Assembly: GCA_021828405.1 (NCBI GenBank)
Contig: JAKARZ010000015.1
Span: 1 to 41,419, forward strand
DNA length: 41,419 nt
Direction: 5' to 3'
Source of the DNA: Bacillota bacterium
GTDB lineage: Bacteria; Bacillota_E; Sulfobacillia; Sulfobacillales; JAIMBI01
Under the pieces are notes generated by a model. That model ran no database searches and was not told the DNA's origin. It saw only the letters and a program-made list of their open reading frames with translations. The translations under genes and the position numbers were made by a program. Positions 1 to 7,216 of the stretch are shown here, in pieces; position 1 is the first letter of the stretch; each line of letters opens with the position of its first letter.

Positions 1-4
1 GGTT

Positions 5-13
5 TGATAGAAT
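5..13 (+). promoter_or_regulatory. Extended -10 promoter element for speD
   Basis: The window opens with TGA followed by TAGAAT, an extended -10 (TGnTAGAAT) of the same form as those ahead of rpsB, nusA and rpsO. Any -35 lies outside the window. Transcription would start near base 20, giving a leader of about 80 nt before the speD start at 102. Confidence 0.45.
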
Positions 14-101
14 GGGCATGGCCGTCGGGCCGGTGACGCGCAAGCACTGGCGACACGACGCCATTTCCTATGAAACGGGGCAAAAGGGGGTTGGTAATGC
101 G

Positions 102-479
102 ATGAACGCGTTGGGACGGCACATCCTGGCGGAAGTCCACGGCTGCGAGGCGCGGATCTTGAACGATATCGCCATGGTGGAGGACATCATGGTGCAAGCG
201 GCCCTGCATGCTGGCGCGGAGGTTCGCGAGGTGGCCTTTCACAAGTTCAGCCCGCAGGGGGTGAGCGGTGTGGTGGTGATCTCGGAGTCGCATTTGGCCA
301 TCCATACTTGGCCCGAGCACGGGTACGCTGCCGTCGACGTGTTTACCTGCGGAGACAGCGTTGACCCTTGGCAGGCCTGCCGGTACATTGTCGAACGGTT
401 CGGCGCGGAGCACTTCACCGCGTCGGAAACCTTACGCGGTGTGCTGGTGGGCAAGGACGCCGAGCGCGCAGCCGTCTGA
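102..479 (+). CDS. speD: S-adenosylmethionine decarboxylase proenzyme (SpeD/SpeH, pyruvoyl enzyme)
   Basis: Decarboxylates SAM to the aminopropyl donor for polyamine synthesis; aminopropyl transfer then releases methylthioadenosine (MTA). The 125-residue product is the short class 1B (Bacillus/Thermotoga) type. It starts MNALGRHIL and carries the self-cleavage site [12 protein letters not shown], which places the pyruvoyl-forming serine at residue 63, with His68 and Cys83 (FTCGDS) as the other expected catalytic residues. The frame is open upstream to base 12, but ATG 102 is chosen because AAAAGGGGG lies about 11 nt upstream and residue 63 then matches family numbering. No aminopropyltransferase is visible in the window. 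MTA-processing genes follow at 1893-5274, which fits a shared SAM by-product economy. Confidence 0.95.
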   Translation: MNALGRHILAEVHGCEARILNDIAMVEDIMVQAALHAGAEVREVAFHKFSPQGVSGVVVISESHLAIHTWPEHGYAAVDVFTCGDSVDPWQACRYIVERFGAEHFTASETLRGVLVGKDAERAAV

Positions 480-528
480 GCGCCCGGTGGGCGCCCCCGA
501 CTTGCCGTTAGCCGAAACTGAGAGAGGG

Positions 529-975
529 GTGTCCGTCTCGCGTACATTTGTGATGGTCAAGCCCGACGGTGTCCGTCGGGGCTTGGTGGGGTGCATCGTG
601 GCGCGGCTCGAACGCAAGGGGCTGAGCTTGGTCGCCATGAAGCTGGTGGTGGTGTCACCGGCGATGGCCGCGCGCCATTACGCGGAGCACCGGGACAAGC
701 CGTTCTATCCGGAACTGGTGCAGTTCATCACGGCGGGCCCTGCCGTGGCCATGGTGTGGGAGGGCCGCGAGGCGGTCGCGGTGGTTCGGGGGCTGATGGG
801 CGCCACGGATCCCGCCAAGGCAGCCCCAGGCACGATTCGGGGCGACTGGGCCCTGTCCATGACGGAAAATTTGGTGCACGGTTCGGATGGCGAAGCCTCG
901 GCCGATCGAGAGATGCGCATTTATTTTTCTGATGCGGAGCTGTCAGCCGGCACCCAGCCGCGCCCCCTCGCCTAG
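529..975 (+). CDS. ndk: Nucleoside diphosphate kinase
   Basis: Transfers the gamma-phosphate of ATP to NDPs through a phosphohistidine, balancing cytosolic NTP pools. The 148-residue product has the family start SRTFVMVKPDGVRRG and the active-site block NLVHGSD, with the phosphorylated His at residue 117. The C-terminal tail after IYFSDAEL is slightly extended. The start is uncertain: GTG 529 fits the usual N-terminus, but the purine run GAGAGAGGG sits almost against it; a TTG at 502 is the alternative. It is separated by 49 nt from speD and by 3 nt from the next gene, so it probably lies in the same transcript. Confidence 0.93.
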   Translation: MSVSRTFVMVKPDGVRRGLVGCIVARLERKGLSLVAMKLVVVSPAMAARHYAEHRDKPFYPELVQFITAGPAVAMVWEGREAVAVVRGLMGATDPAKAAPGTIRGDWALSMTENLVHGSDGEASADREMRIYFSDAELSAGTQPRPLA

Positions 976-978
976 CAG

Positions 979-1791
979 ATGTGGTCTTCCCTGTGGACGT
1001 GGCTATCTTTGGCGGCAGTTTTAACTGCCGCCTATGGATTTCTGATAGAGCCTTTTTGGATTCGGCCCGTGGACTACCGGGTATGGCATCCCGACTGGCC
1101 GGCCGACGTGGCGGGGTTTACCATCATCCAGCTCTCCGACCTGCACGGGCGCGTGCAGGTGTTTGGGCGTGCCGACGTCCAGCGCTGGCTCTCTGACGCG
1201 GACCTCATCGCGGTGACGGGGGACCTGTATTCACCGACTCGCCGGCGCGCGCACCTGGTGGCGTGGCTGGAGCGGCTACCGGTGGATCGCACCCGGTTTG
1301 TGTCGGGGAATCACGACTACCGCCGCCGCCTGCTGGACATTGCGCCCTGGGATCCACCCGCTCGGGTGCGGCTCGACAACCGCGTGGAATTTTACGAGAG
1401 CCCGGCGGGGCGGCGGCTTTGGCTGGTGGGCGTGCCCGACCTGGGCCGCGGGCGCCCGGCATGGCCACGCCCGCCAGCCGACGGGCCCACTGTGCTTTTG
1501 AGCCACCGGCCGGACGCCATCCTTGCGCCCCAGGCCAGCCCATGCCATGTGGTGCTGGCCGGCCACACGCATGGCGGCCAGGTGGCGCTGCCAGGCATTG
1601 GACCGATCCTTCGCCACAGCCGACTGCCGCGGCGGCAGACGATGGGCTTGGTGGCATGGCCCGATGGCCGCAGCCTAGTGGTGTCGCGCGGGCTGGGCAC
1701 CTCCGAACTGCCGGTGCGCTTCGGCGCGCGTCCCGAGGTGGTGCGGGTGCGGTTCGTCCCGCCCCACTCCGAACCGCAGAAGAACAGATAG
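979..1791 (+). CDS. Membrane-anchored calcineurin-like metallophosphoesterase (YkuE-like)
   Basis: Predicted binuclear metal-dependent phosphoesterase of 270 residues. Residues 5-25 form one hydrophobic segment, probably a membrane anchor or uncleaved signal. The five metallophosphoesterase motifs are present in order: SDLHG (D54, H56), GD (81-82), GNHD (110-113), a lone His in SHRPD (176) and GHTHGGQ (195-201). This matches the YkuE/YaeI type, some of which act on UDP-diacylglucosamine or related lipid pyrophosphates; the substrate here is not determinable. ATG 979 is 3 nt after the ndk stop without a strong ribosome-binding site, so translation may depend on coupling. Confidence 0.85.
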   Translation: MWSSLWTWLSLAAVLTAAYGFLIEPFWIRPVDYRVWHPDWPADVAGFTIIQLSDLHGRVQVFGRADVQRWLSDADLIAVTGDLYSPTRRRAHLVAWLERLPVDRTRFVSGNHDYRRRLLDIAPWDPPARVRLDNRVEFYESPAGRRLWLVGVPDLGRGRPAWPRPPADGPTVLLSHRPDAILAPQASPCHVVLAGHTHGGQVALPGIGPILRHSRLPRRQTMGLVAWPDGRSLVVSRGLGTSELPVRFGARPEVVRVRFVPPHSEPQKNR

Positions 1792-1809
1792 ACTGATATG
1801 GGGGCCGAC

Positions 1810-1876
1810 GCCGCGGGGCGCACCGCGGCAAGGAGCCAGCGCGCGTTCGGCAAGGGGGGCGCAGCTGGAGTGCGCC
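1810..1876 (+). other. Two short hairpins in the leader of the phosphorylase operon
   Basis: The 101-nt gap after the phosphoesterase holds two inverted repeats: GCCGCG/CGCGGC (1810-1815 and 1824-1829) and GGCGCA/TGCGCC (1858-1863 and 1871-1876). The second ends just before the AGAGGGG ribosome-binding site at 1881. No T-tract follows either, so neither is a convincing intrinsic terminator. Confidence 0.3.
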
Positions 1877-1892
1877 AGAAAGAGGGGTGCCT

Positions 1893-2720
1893 ATGCCAGC
1901 AAGGGAGACGGCGCCGGTAGGGATGATTGGCGGCACCGGCATCTACGACCCTCGGCGGCTCGACGGGTTTGTGCCGACGGACACCAAAGCGGTGGACACG
2001 CCTTACGGGACCGTGCCGCTCGTCGGCGGAAAACTCGGCGGGCGACCGCTCTGGTTCTTGAACCGGCACGGAGCGGCTCACAGCGTTCCGCCCCACCGCG
2101 TGAACTACCGGGCCAACCTGTGGGCGCTGTGGCAGGAAGGCGTCCGCGCGGTGCTGGCCACCGCCGCGGTGGGGTCGCTCGATCCAGCGCTCACTCCCGG
2201 CACGCTGGTGCTGGTGGATCAGTTCTTGGACTTCACGGCATCGCGCGTCCGCACGTTTTTCGACGGGGCGCTGGCGCCGCTGCCGGGCGTGCGCCACACC
2301 GACATGACGGCGCCCTACTGCACCGGCTGGCGGAGTACCCTCATGGCGGCGGCCGAGCGCGACGGCATCACCCTGTCCCCATCCGGCACGTACGTATGCA
2401 CGGAGGGGCCGCGCTTCGAAACCGCCGCGGAAATCCGCGCGTTTCAGCGGCTGGGGGGCACGGTGGTTGGTATGACGGGTGTGCCGGAAGTCGTGCTCGC
2501 CCGCGAGCTCGGGTTGTGCTACGCGACCGTGTGCCTCGTGACCAATTTGGGGGCAGGGCTGGCCGCCGAACCGCTCACCCATGAGGAAGTGACGACCGTG
2601 GTGGCGGCCCAGCAGGGAGAAATGACCCGCCTGCTGTCCCATGCCCTGCCCGAAGCGGGACGGGCCGCGTGCTCCTGCCCCGCCGCCCCGAACAACCTGA
2701 CAGAAGGTGGTGACGCGTGA
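1893..2720 (+). CDS. S-methyl-5'-thio(ino/adeno)sine phosphorylase, MTAP/MTIP family
   Basis: Phosphorolyses a methylthio-nucleoside to the free base plus 5-methylthioribose-1-phosphate. The 275-residue product has the nucleotide-phosphate motif GGTGIYD (13-19), NRHGAAHSVPPHRVNYRANL (57-76), TEGPRFETAAEIR (170-182) and GMTGVPE (193-199). Where adenine-specific MTAPs carry Asp, this protein reads LVTNLGAG with Asn218; Asn here is typical of 6-oxopurine enzymes (PNP, MTI phosphorylase). With a deaminase two genes downstream, methylthioinosine is the more likely substrate. The C-terminus has Cys-Ser-Cys (260-262), resembling the CXC motif of hyperthermophile MTAPs. ATG 1893 is preferred over GTG 1887 because AGAGGGG at 1881-1887 is then correctly spaced. 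The stop overlaps the ahcY start by 4 nt. Confidence 0.88.
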   Translation: MPARETAPVGMIGGTGIYDPRRLDGFVPTDTKAVDTPYGTVPLVGGKLGGRPLWFLNRHGAAHSVPPHRVNYRANLWALWQEGVRAVLATAAVGSLDPALTPGTLVLVDQFLDFTASRVRTFFDGALAPLPGVRHTDMTAPYCTGWRSTLMAAAERDGITLSPSGTYVCTEGPRFETAAEIRAFQRLGGTVVGMTGVPEVVLARELGLCYATVCLVTNLGAGLAAEPLTHEEVTTVVAAQQGEMTRLLSHALPEAGRAACSCPAAPNNLTEGGDA

Positions 2721-3967
2721 CGATGACGGGGGCGCACGATTCCAATGAGTCAGAGGTGTCTTGGGGGCGGCGGAAGTTAGAGTGGGCGAAAGCCTATATG
2801 CCGGTGCTGGCGGGCATCCGCGAGCGGTTTGCGCGGGAGCGGCCGCTTAAAGGGCAGCGAATCGCGATGTCGCTGCACCTTGAGGCCAAGACGGCCATGC
2901 TTGCCTGGCTCTTGTCCGATGGTGGTGCCCAGGTGGCCATTACCAGTTCCAATCCGCTGTCGGCGCAGGATGACGTGGCGGCTGCGCTGGCGGAAACCGG
3001 TGTGAGCGTGCATGCGCGCCGCGGGCTGTCGGACGCGGAGTATGACCGGCTGCACCATCGCGTGCTGGACATCGAGCCGACGCTCATCGTCGATGACGGC
3101 AGCGAGTTGGTGGCTCGGCTGGTGGGGGAGCGCCGCTCTCTGGCTGCAGGGGTTCGCGGAGGCACCGAGGAAACCACTACGGGCGTCACGCGCCTTCGGG
3201 CGCTTACGGCCGCTGGCGCGCTGCCGTTTCCCATGGTGGCGGTCAACGACGCGGCCATGAAGCATCTCTTTGACAACCGGTACGGGACGGGGCAGTCCAC
3301 TTGGGACGCGATTCTGCGCCACACCAACCTCACGGTGGCCGGCGCCACCGTCGTCGTGGCGGGCTACGGTTGGTGCGGGCGCGGCGTGGCCGAGCGCGCC
3401 CGCGGCCTGGGGGCCCGGGTCATCGTGACGGAGGTCAACGCCATCCGCGCCAATGAAGCGCTGATGGACGGGCACCGCGTGATGCCCATGGCGGACGCCG
3501 CCCGCGTGGCCCAGTTCGTGGTGACATGCACGGGCTGCCGCGACGTGGTGCGCCCCGAGCATCTCGCAGCGATGCCCGACGGCGTGGTGCTGGCAAATGC
3601 GGGCCATTTTGACGTGGAAGTGGACGTGCGGTGGCTAAAGCAATCGGCGGTCGCCACCGAGCCGGGCCGCGATAGGGACGTCATGAGCTATCGCCTGGCG
3701 GACGGACGGCGGCGCGTGGTGCTGGCCGATGGCCGGCTAGTGAACCTGGCGGGCGGCGACGGACATCCGGTGGAAATCATGGACCTCACCTTCGGCCTCC
3801 AGGCGCTGACGCTGGAGCGACTGGCGGCCGAGGCCCGTCCGGCGGGTTTGTACACGGTGGACCCCGAGGTGGACCGTGCCGTGGCCGAAGCGCGCCTGGC
3901 GGCATCCGGCGTGCGCATCGACGCGCTCACCGCGGAGCAGGCCACCTACCTGGCGGCTTTTTCGTGA
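2717..3967 (+). CDS. ahcY: S-adenosyl/S-inosyl-homocysteine hydrolase
   Basis: NAD-dependent hydrolase that splits the SAM-methyltransferase by-product to homocysteine plus nucleoside. The 416-residue product is the short bacterial/archaeal type. It shows SSNPLSAQDDVAAAL, EETTTGV, the catalytic stretch VNDAAMKHLFDNRYGTGQS, the NAD-binding loop VAGYGWCGRGVA and NAGHFDVE. The purine-contact motif, LHxTxQT in canonical SAH hydrolases, is LHLEAKT here (residues 53-59), i.e. H-x-E-x-K, as I recall for archaeal-type enzymes that favour S-inosylhomocysteine. GTG 2717 overlaps the upstream stop (GTGA) and follows GAAGGTGG; ATG 2723 is a possible alternative. Confidence 0.93.
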   Translation: MTMTGAHDSNESEVSWGRRKLEWAKAYMPVLAGIRERFARERPLKGQRIAMSLHLEAKTAMLAWLLSDGGAQVAITSSNPLSAQDDVAAALAETGVSVHARRGLSDAEYDRLHHRVLDIEPTLIVDDGSELVARLVGERRSLAAGVRGGTEETTTGVTRLRALTAAGALPFPMVAVNDAAMKHLFDNRYGTGQSTWDAILRHTNLTVAGATVVVAGYGWCGRGVAERARGLGARVIVTEVNAIRANEALMDGHRVMPMADAARVAQFVVTCTGCRDVVRPEHLAAMPDGVVLANAGHFDVEVDVRWLKQSAVATEPGRDRDVMSYRLADGRRRVVLADGRLVNLAGGDGHPVEIMDLTFGLQALTLERLAAEARPAGLYTVDPEVDRAVAEARLAASGVRIDALTAEQATYLAAFS

Positions 3968-5274
3968 GCGCCCGCGTGGCACCGGCGGCAGAGAGCGCTG
4001 CGTCCACGAGCGTCGTGGCGAGTCACGTGGTGACGGGCGACAGCGCCGGCACGATCTGGGCCCCCGGCGAAGTGGTGTGGGCCGATGGGGTCATCCGGTA
4101 CGTTGGCCCGCCGGAGCGCCGGCCCGTCGGTCGGCGCATTGAGATGGGTGAGGGGGTGGTCTTCCCCGGGTTCGTCAACGGCCATGGCCATGCCGCCATG
4201 GCGCTGTTGCGCGGCTTTGCCGACGACTCGCGCCTTATGCCCTGGCTCACCAACCACATCTGGCCCATCGAAAGGCGTCTGACGCCAGAGGACGTAGAGG
4301 TGGGGACCCTGTTGGCGGCCGCCGAGATGCTGCATGCCGGCGTGGTGGGATTCGCCGATATGTACTATTTCCCCCGCACGGTAGTGCGTGCGGCCGAAAC
4401 CTCCGGAATGCGGGCCGTGGTCGGGCGCGGCCTGGCCGGCGGGGCGGACGGGATCGCCGCGGTCGAGGAGGCGGTGGCGATTGCCCGAGAGCTGGCCGCG
4501 CGCGGCGGCCGCGTCTCCGGCTGGCTCGCGCCGCACGCCCCCTACACGGTGGAGGCGCCGCTGGCCGCGTTGATTGCCGAGGCAGCGCGCCAGCACGGGC
4601 TCGCCATTCACATCCACCTGGCCGAGAGCGAGGAAGAGGGGCGTCAACTGCACGACCGCCTTGGCCAATCGCCGATCGAGTGGGCGGACGAGGCCGGCCT
4701 CTTGACCGCGGAGACCGTCGTGGCGCACGGGGTGTACCTGACGGACGCAGACATCGCACGGTTGGCGGCATCAGGGGCGGCGGTGATCCACTGCCCCACC
4801 TCCAATCTCAAACTGGGCAATGGGGTGGCCCCCGTTATCGCGCTGGAGCGGGCGGGGGTCACGGTGGGCCTCGGCACCGATGGCCCCGCCAGCACGAACC
4901 GCCTGGATCCCTTCCAGGAGATGCGACTGACCGCTTGGCTGCAGAAGTCGGCCACCGGCGACCCGGCCGCCTTTTCGGCGCGCGACGCGCTGCGCGTGGC
5001 GACCCGGGGCGGCGCGCGTGCGCTCGGGTGGGACAGTGGCGTACTGGCGGCGGGGCGCTGGGCCGACTTGGCCGTGGCCAGCTGGTGGGCGCCTCATGTC
5101 ATACCGCATGCGGATCCGCTGTCGGCGCTGGTTTACGCGACCGGGCCCAGTGACGTGCGGTATACCGTGATCGGCGGACAGGTGGTCCTGGACGACGGGG
5201 TCATCACGACCTTTGACGAGAGCGCGGTGCTGAGGGAAAGCATGAATCGAGCCCGGGAGCTCACGCGGCCATGA
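3964..5274 (+). CDS. mtaD: 5'-methylthioadenosine/S-adenosylhomocysteine deaminase (amidohydrolase)
   Basis: Predicted zinc amidohydrolase deaminating MTA and SAH to the inosine analogues. In the 436-residue product the metal ligands are visible in order: GHGH (H74, H76), the HIHLAE block (about 216-221), AHGVYL (H255) and GTDGPAS (D306). His191 in APHAPYT and the substrate loop HCPTSNLKLGNG (277-288) fit the MtaD/DadD group rather than chlorohydrolases. GTG 3964 overlaps the ahcY stop (GTGA). The neighbours supply the enzymes that would use methylthioinosine and S-inosylhomocysteine. A related deaminase such as 5'-deoxyadenosine deaminase cannot be excluded. Confidence 0.88.
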   Translation: MSARVAPAAESAASTSVVASHVVTGDSAGTIWAPGEVVWADGVIRYVGPPERRPVGRRIEMGEGVVFPGFVNGHGHAAMALLRGFADDSRLMPWLTNHIWPIERRLTPEDVEVGTLLAAAEMLHAGVVGFADMYYFPRTVVRAAETSGMRAVVGRGLAGGADGIAAVEEAVAIARELAARGGRVSGWLAPHAPYTVEAPLAALIAEAARQHGLAIHIHLAESEEEGRQLHDRLGQSPIEWADEAGLLTAETVVAHGVYLTDADIARLAASGAAVIHCPTSNLKLGNGVAPVIALERAGVTVGLGTDGPASTNRLDPFQEMRLTAWLQKSATGDPAAFSARDALRVATRGGARALGWDSGVLAAGRWADLAVASWWAPHVIPHADPLSALVYATGPSDVRYTVIGGQVVLDDGVITTFDESAVLRESMNRARELTRP

Positions 5275-5699
5275 GCGCGGAGGGCACCCGCCAAAATCGC
5301 TGTTGGGTGTGCGGCCCCGATCACCCCGAGGGCCTGCGCGTCACGTGGGAGGGGGTTCGCCCGGTGAACGCCCGCCTGGTGGTGCCGGCGCGCTACCAGG
5401 GATTCACCGGGGTGGCGCACGGTGGGACGATTGCGGCCATCCTGGACGACGGGATGTGGCATGCGGTGTGGCATCAGTTCACGCTGGATGCGGCGACCGT
5501 CGAGCTGACGGTGCGGTATCGCCAACCGGTACTGGTCGGCGAGTCGGTCGTGATCGAAGCATGGGCGGAGGCCCCGGTGCATCACGTGGTGTCGGCGCGC
5601 GCGACGTTAGCGGAGCCCGGCGGCCGGGTCTTGGCGGAAGGTCGGGGCCGCTTCATGGCAGGTACCTCGGTCCACCGGATGGACCCCGGAGGCTTGTGA
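5271..5699 (+). CDS. PaaI/4HBT-family hotdog thioesterase
   Basis: Small single-domain hotdog protein of 142 residues, predicted acyl-CoA thioesterase. It begins with the typical CWVCGPDHPEGL, followed by the helix GFTGVAHGGTIAAILDDGMW, which carries the expected HGG and acidic residue, and the strand VELTVRYRQPVLVGE. ATG 5271 overlaps the mtaD stop (ATGA), so it is translationally coupled to the salvage genes. Its substrate, and why it belongs in this operon, cannot be deduced from sequence. Confidence 0.82.
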   Translation: MSAEGTRQNRCWVCGPDHPEGLRVTWEGVRPVNARLVVPARYQGFTGVAHGGTIAAILDDGMWHAVWHQFTLDAATVELTVRYRQPVLVGESVVIEAWAEAPVHHVVSARATLAEPGGRVLAEGRGRFMAGTSVHRMDPGGL

Positions 5700-6814
5700 G
5701 CCGCACGCCGGCGTGGCACGAAGCCAGCATGGTGTTGCATGTGCACTCGCGGTTCTCCGACGGCCGCGGGAGCGTTGCGGACATCATGGCCGCAGCCGAA
5801 GCCACCAACGTGGATGTGCTGTGGCTGACGGACCATGACACGGACGCCGCTCGGCGGGATCCCGGCGAAGGGTACTGGGGGCGTTCGTTACTGCTCGTGG
5901 GAGTCGAGGTGACGCCGCCGCAAAATCACTATCTCGCGCTCGGGGGCGCGGGCGTGCCCGACCGGCGGCTACCATTTGGCCAGTTCGCCGCCGCCGCGGC
6001 CGCCCAGGGGCACCTTGGGTTTGTCGCCCATCCGGACGATCCCGGCAACCCCGTGCTGAAGCTGCCGTCCTACCAGTGGGTGGACCGCTCGGGGGATGCC
6101 TACACCGGACTTGAGATTTGGAATCATCTGTCCCAGTGGATGCGGGGAGTGCGCGGCCTAGCCACCGGCATCGGGGCGCTCCGCCACCCGTATCGGGGGA
6201 GCGAGCGACCCACGCCCGCCACTTTGGCGCTGTGGGACGCGCTGGGCCAGCGGCGGAGGGTGGTCGGCGTGGCCGGCGTCGATGCGCACGCGGTGGTGGT
6301 GGGGCGGCCCCCGCTGGGCGCCGTGGTATTTCCCTATCGGGTCTCGTTCCGCACAGTACGCACGCATGCGCTCACGACGGCGCCCCTGTCGGGGGGAGGG
6401 GACTGGCAGGCCGACCGGGCGCTGTTGATGGAGGCGCTGGCGTCGGGCCGTGTGCAGTGTGTGAGCGGCGAGGGCGGCGGGTTTCCCAAAGGATTTCGCT
6501 TTTGGGCTCACCTCGCCGACACGGTGTGGGCCATGGGGGAGGAGGGGTCGTGGCGGCCCGGCATCACCCTTGCGGTAGAGAGCCCGTGCCCCGTGCAGCT
6601 GGCCGTGCTGCGCGACGGCGCCGTGGTGGCGCGGCATGAAGGGGTTCGGTGGGCCGGAGCCGCCGACGCGCCGGGCGTGTGGCGGGTGGAGGCCGCGCGG
6701 CGCCTAGGGCGGCGCTGGGTGCCGTTTGTGGTGACGAATCCCGTGTACCTTCGCGCCCAGGGCGCCGGGGACCGCGCGCCCATCGCTAGAGACGCCCCCC
6801 GGCCGCCTCAATGA
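5696..6814 (+). CDS. PHP-domain metallohydrolase (CehA/McbA-like)
   Basis: A 372-residue protein with an N-terminal PHP phosphoesterase-type domain. Metal-binding motifs are HVHSRFSDG near residue 18, LTDHDT near 44, GVEVTP near 69, a His in VAHPDDP near 113, and GVDAHA near 194. The C-terminal third, from about residue 270, is rich in short strands and resembles the beta-sandwich seen after PHP in CehA/McbA-type hydrolases. The reading frame is open far upstream, but GTG 5696 overlaps the thioesterase stop (GTGA) and gives a normal PHP start. Its last 29 nt overlap the 3' end of a convergent minus-strand gene. Substrate unknown. Confidence 0.8.
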   Translation: MSRTPAWHEASMVLHVHSRFSDGRGSVADIMAAAEATNVDVLWLTDHDTDAARRDPGEGYWGRSLLLVGVEVTPPQNHYLALGGAGVPDRRLPFGQFAAAAAAQGHLGFVAHPDDPGNPVLKLPSYQWVDRSGDAYTGLEIWNHLSQWMRGVRGLATGIGALRHPYRGSERPTPATLALWDALGQRRRVVGVAGVDAHAVVVGRPPLGAVVFPYRVSFRTVRTHALTTAPLSGGGDWQADRALLMEALASGRVQCVSGEGGGFPKGFRFWAHLADTVWAMGEEGSWRPGITLAVESPCPVQLAVLRDGAVVARHEGVRWAGAADAPGVWRVEAARRLGRRWVPFVVTNPVYLRAQGAGDRAPIARDAPRPPQ

Positions 6815-7103
6815 TGTGAACGACCCGCGGGCGGTCGGTGACGGGGATGACGGCGCGCAGCAGCGGGCCGTCATTTCGAGCCATGCCCAGCGGATGGTCC
6901 CCGCCGGCCCCCGTCTGATACCCGGGCCAGCCCCATTCCGCCCACGGTTCCCCCATCGGCGCCTCGGCGGCAAAGGCCCCCTCGGACACCTGCACAATGT
7001 CGAAGCCTGCGGCACGCAGTGCTTGCGCCGCACGCTCTGCCTGCTCGACCCCGCCAAAGCTGGCGGTCAGGGTGGCTTCGTCCCCGGCGTCGGTGGTCTC
7101 CAT
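6786..7103 (-). CDS. Conserved-looking small protein of unknown function
   Basis: A 105-residue acidic protein I do not recognise. ATG 7103 is chosen because a strong GGAGGGGAGG lies 6-15 nt upstream; the open frame extends further to 7187 without a better site. Residues 10-40 read like a small alpha/beta fold (TASFGGVEQAERAAQALRAA), a motif common in proteins of the general-stress 17M/YflT style. The centre is rich in Gly, Trp and Pro (about 50-72), and the end (LLRAVIPVTDRPRVVHIIE) looks like a second beta-alpha unit. It converges with and overlaps the PHP gene by 29 bp and is divergent from the DinG gene. Confidence 0.6.
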   Translation of the reverse strand: METTDAGDEATLTASFGGVEQAERAAQALRAAGFDIVQVSEGAFAAEAPMGEPWAEWGWPGYQTGAGGDHPLGMARNDGPLLRAVIPVTDRPRVVHIIEAAGGRL

Positions 7104-7196
7104 ATCGCGCCTCCCCTCCGTGAGGTTTTTCTGGGGCGCCCCGCGGCTCGCCGCTTCCCGTATGGTGCCTCGGCGACCACCCGGCATGCGTCACGG

Positions 7197-7202
7197 TACA
7201 AT
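7197..7202 (+). promoter_or_regulatory. Possible -10 element for the DinG gene
   Basis: TACAAT at 7197-7202, preceded by GG, is identical in core to the rpsO -10 element. No good -35 is seen 16-18 nt upstream. If used, the leader before TTG 7217 would be only about 8 nt, so either the start is one of the later GTG/ATG codons (7238-7246) or the element is not used. Confidence 0.3.
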
Positions 7203-7216
7203 TAGATGGAGGTGGC

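Noticed and set aside
1392..2642. 416-codon minus-strand frame opposite the phosphoesterase and phosphorylase
   Set aside because: Antisense shadow of two identified genes and spans their intergenic gap.
5303..5695. N-terminal extension of the PHP protein
   Set aside because: The frame is open but lies over the thioesterase gene and is low-complexity; GTG 5696 gives a normal PHP start with a 4-nt overlap.
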